Shown here: positions 61,320-62,524 of the stretch, piece by piece | Numbering within the stretch: the stretch's first letter is position 1 | How the letters are laid out: the number at the start of each line of letters is the position of its first letter | Origin: Jimgerdemannia flammicorona | Lineage: Eukaryota; Mucoromycota; Endogonomycetes; Endogonales; Endogonaceae | Assembly (NCBI GenBank): GCA_003990745.1 | Contig: RBNI01000012.1 | Location: 1 to 62,524, forward strand | Direction of reading: 5' to 3' | DNA length: 62,524 nt | Made by a program: the position numbers and the translations under genes | The notes under the pieces: model-generated | Told to the model about the DNA's origin: nothing | The model's database searches: none | The model's input: only the letters and a program-made list of their open reading frames with translations

Positions 61320-62524
61320 CTCAAGTCAGACTGCTCCTTTCTCCACTATCTTACCAGTCACAAGGTTTGGTAGGCAACCTTCCGAGTCCCCTTTCCCCTA
61401 TTATTACTCCCTCTACCTCAGGTTGGTTTGCTGTGCCTGTATGGGCATGGTGGGAGGAGGGCAATGATAATGAGTTGCCCCTTTATCGGTGTCCGATTGG
61501 TGTCTTCTTCACTTTTTCATAGTTTCTAGTGTCTTCGGCTGCATCTGGAGTGTATCCGTTTTGGTATAGTGCCTTCTTCCTTTTGCCATTGCCAACAAGG
61601 TGTTGTCTTGGTGTGTCTCGGGCTACGTAGGGAGTCGGCTAACCTTGGGCGTTAAGTGCTCAGTGTAGGTTACCTGCAGGTCCTCGGTGCCTGTGGTGGG
61701 GCCCTCTGGCTTTGGCGAGCTTTCCGGCGAGCGCAGTTCTGGTATAGGTGACTGTTTTTCAGGTGATGTCGGGATGGGAGGGGAGATGACCATCACAGAT
61801 AGGAGGAAGGGCGATTACGGTGAACCAGTGGGGTGCCAGGCTGGGGGTAGTCATCGGAGCTGGGGTGGACAATATTTTGGTGGGGCCTTTCAATTGGCTG
61901 GTAGGGAGTGGGGTGGTACAGGGGCTGGCATCTTGGCTGTATCCAACTGGAACTGGAAGCTGACATGGTAATGCGATCGAGGCCCACAGGCTTGGGGAGT
62001 GGGACCTTCCTCATTTGGCAGTACCCAACTGGAACTGGGAGCTGACACAGCAATGTGATTGAGGCCCACAGGCTCGGAGAGTGAGAGTGGGGTCTTTTCA
62101 GGCCCTAGCCCATGTGTAAGTCCTTTGGGAAAGGTGCTGCATATAAGTCCTTTACTCACCTACTTTGAATCCACTTTGCTTTCTGTTAGTTGGTTGGGGG
62201 GTTTTTATTTGCCTCAGGCTTTCTTTTGGGGTTTGGGGGGCTATTCTTTATTCAGTCCCAGTGCTGCTAGATCTGACGTGTAGGTGTGCTCTCGCATGTA
62301 AACGATGATCTAGTCCTGGTGAGCAGACAAGTCTAGTCTATGTTGTGGGGGTCGACTTAGCCAGTGTTCAACAGGCATAGCTGGAGCGGTGGGACTACTG
62401 GACAATTTAGTAGCCTAGGTTAATGGGGGGATATTGTTCGGTGGGTGGTGGGGGAGGGTTTTGGCCTATATAGTCTAGGTTCCCTTCCAATAAAAATCTG
62501 CGGGACTATGAGTCCATTAAAAAA
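61320..62524 (+). other. CpG-rich 3' end of the LINE
   Basis: A possible continuation of ORF2 is seen at 61330-61540 ('SQGLVGNLPSPLSPIITPST', 'WAWWEEGNDNELPLYRCPIG', 'ASGVYPFWYSAFFLLP'). An untranslated region follows, with an 84-bp near-tandem duplication (about 61938-62021 and 62022-62105, both with 'ccaactggaactgg' and 'gaggcccacaggct'). It ends with AATAAAAA and an A run. Open frames at 61687-62283 on both strands look non-coding. Confidence 0.65.

Larger units (their letters stand above)
56785..62524 (+). mobile_element. Tad-like LINE, reaching the window end
   Basis: A non-LTR retrotransposon on the plus strand has an ORF1-like region (about 56785-58080) and an endonuclease (58110-59200, interrupted by a foldback element and a palindrome). 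RT spans about 59950-60950; then come a C-terminal region (about 60950-61700) and a long 3' untranslated region ending in an A run at the window edge, preceded by AATAAAAA near 62491. The 5' two thirds are stripped of CpG and full of stops, while from about 61320 onward the sequence is CpG-rich. Confidence 0.8.

Noticed and set aside
61687..62283. Short open frames on both strands near the right end
   Set aside because: They overlap a near-tandem duplication in the LINE 3' untranslated region and show no domain or consistent frame.

Overview
This window holds no host gene that I can recognise. It is a stack of nested and decayed transposable elements from a filamentous fungus, most likely an ascomycete. 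The reasons are chromodomain-bearing Ty3/Gypsy elements, a Tad-like LINE, hAT genes with short GT-AG introns, and C-to-T / G-to-A decay resembling RIP or 5-methylcytosine deamination. The species cannot be named from the sequence.

The outermost element is Gypsy element D (minus strand, 209 to 44228, truncated at its right end). It sits in an older LTR fragment (1-208). A hAT transposon (262-17346, TSD gttctggt) is inserted in D's 3' LTR, and a full-length Gypsy element A (plus strand, 2621-13268, TSD ctcac) is inserted inside the hAT. Three more insertions break D's coding region: element B (19513-28005, TSD aattc, internally deleted), solo LTR C (28017-30083) and full-length element E (minus strand, 33072-43716, TSD tggct). 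To the right lie truncated element F (44229-46935), a hAT remnant (46936-47750), heavily mutated element G (47751-56138), a foldback hAT-like element (56139-56784), and a Tad-like LINE (56785-62524). The LINE carries a second foldback element and a 155-bp-arm palindrome.

Elements A, B, C, E, F and G (and probably fragment 1-208) belong to one family with unusually long LTRs of about 2.06 kb (TGTAAG...CTTACA). Each complete LTR carries in U3 an ORF of 365 codons for an unrecognised protein, with its own TATA-like box. Five of nine copies keep exactly 1098 bp from ATG to stop despite heavy point mutation. This is the strongest candidate for an undescribed gene here. The internal region encodes Gag (zinc knuckle), dUTPase, protease, RT, RNase H, integrase and chromodomain. 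D is a different Gypsy family with short LTRs (about 464 bp), but it also has a dUTPase between zinc knuckle and protease and uses the same primer-binding site.

The hAT encodes a recognisable multi-exon transposase (BED finger, DDE motifs, C-terminal dimerisation domain) on the minus strand. It also carries a second, unrecognised multi-exon gene on the plus strand, with a weak resemblance to 2OG-Fe(II) oxygenases, which element A has split. The hAT keeps far more CpG than the repeats around it, as expected if the mutation process targets repeated DNA.
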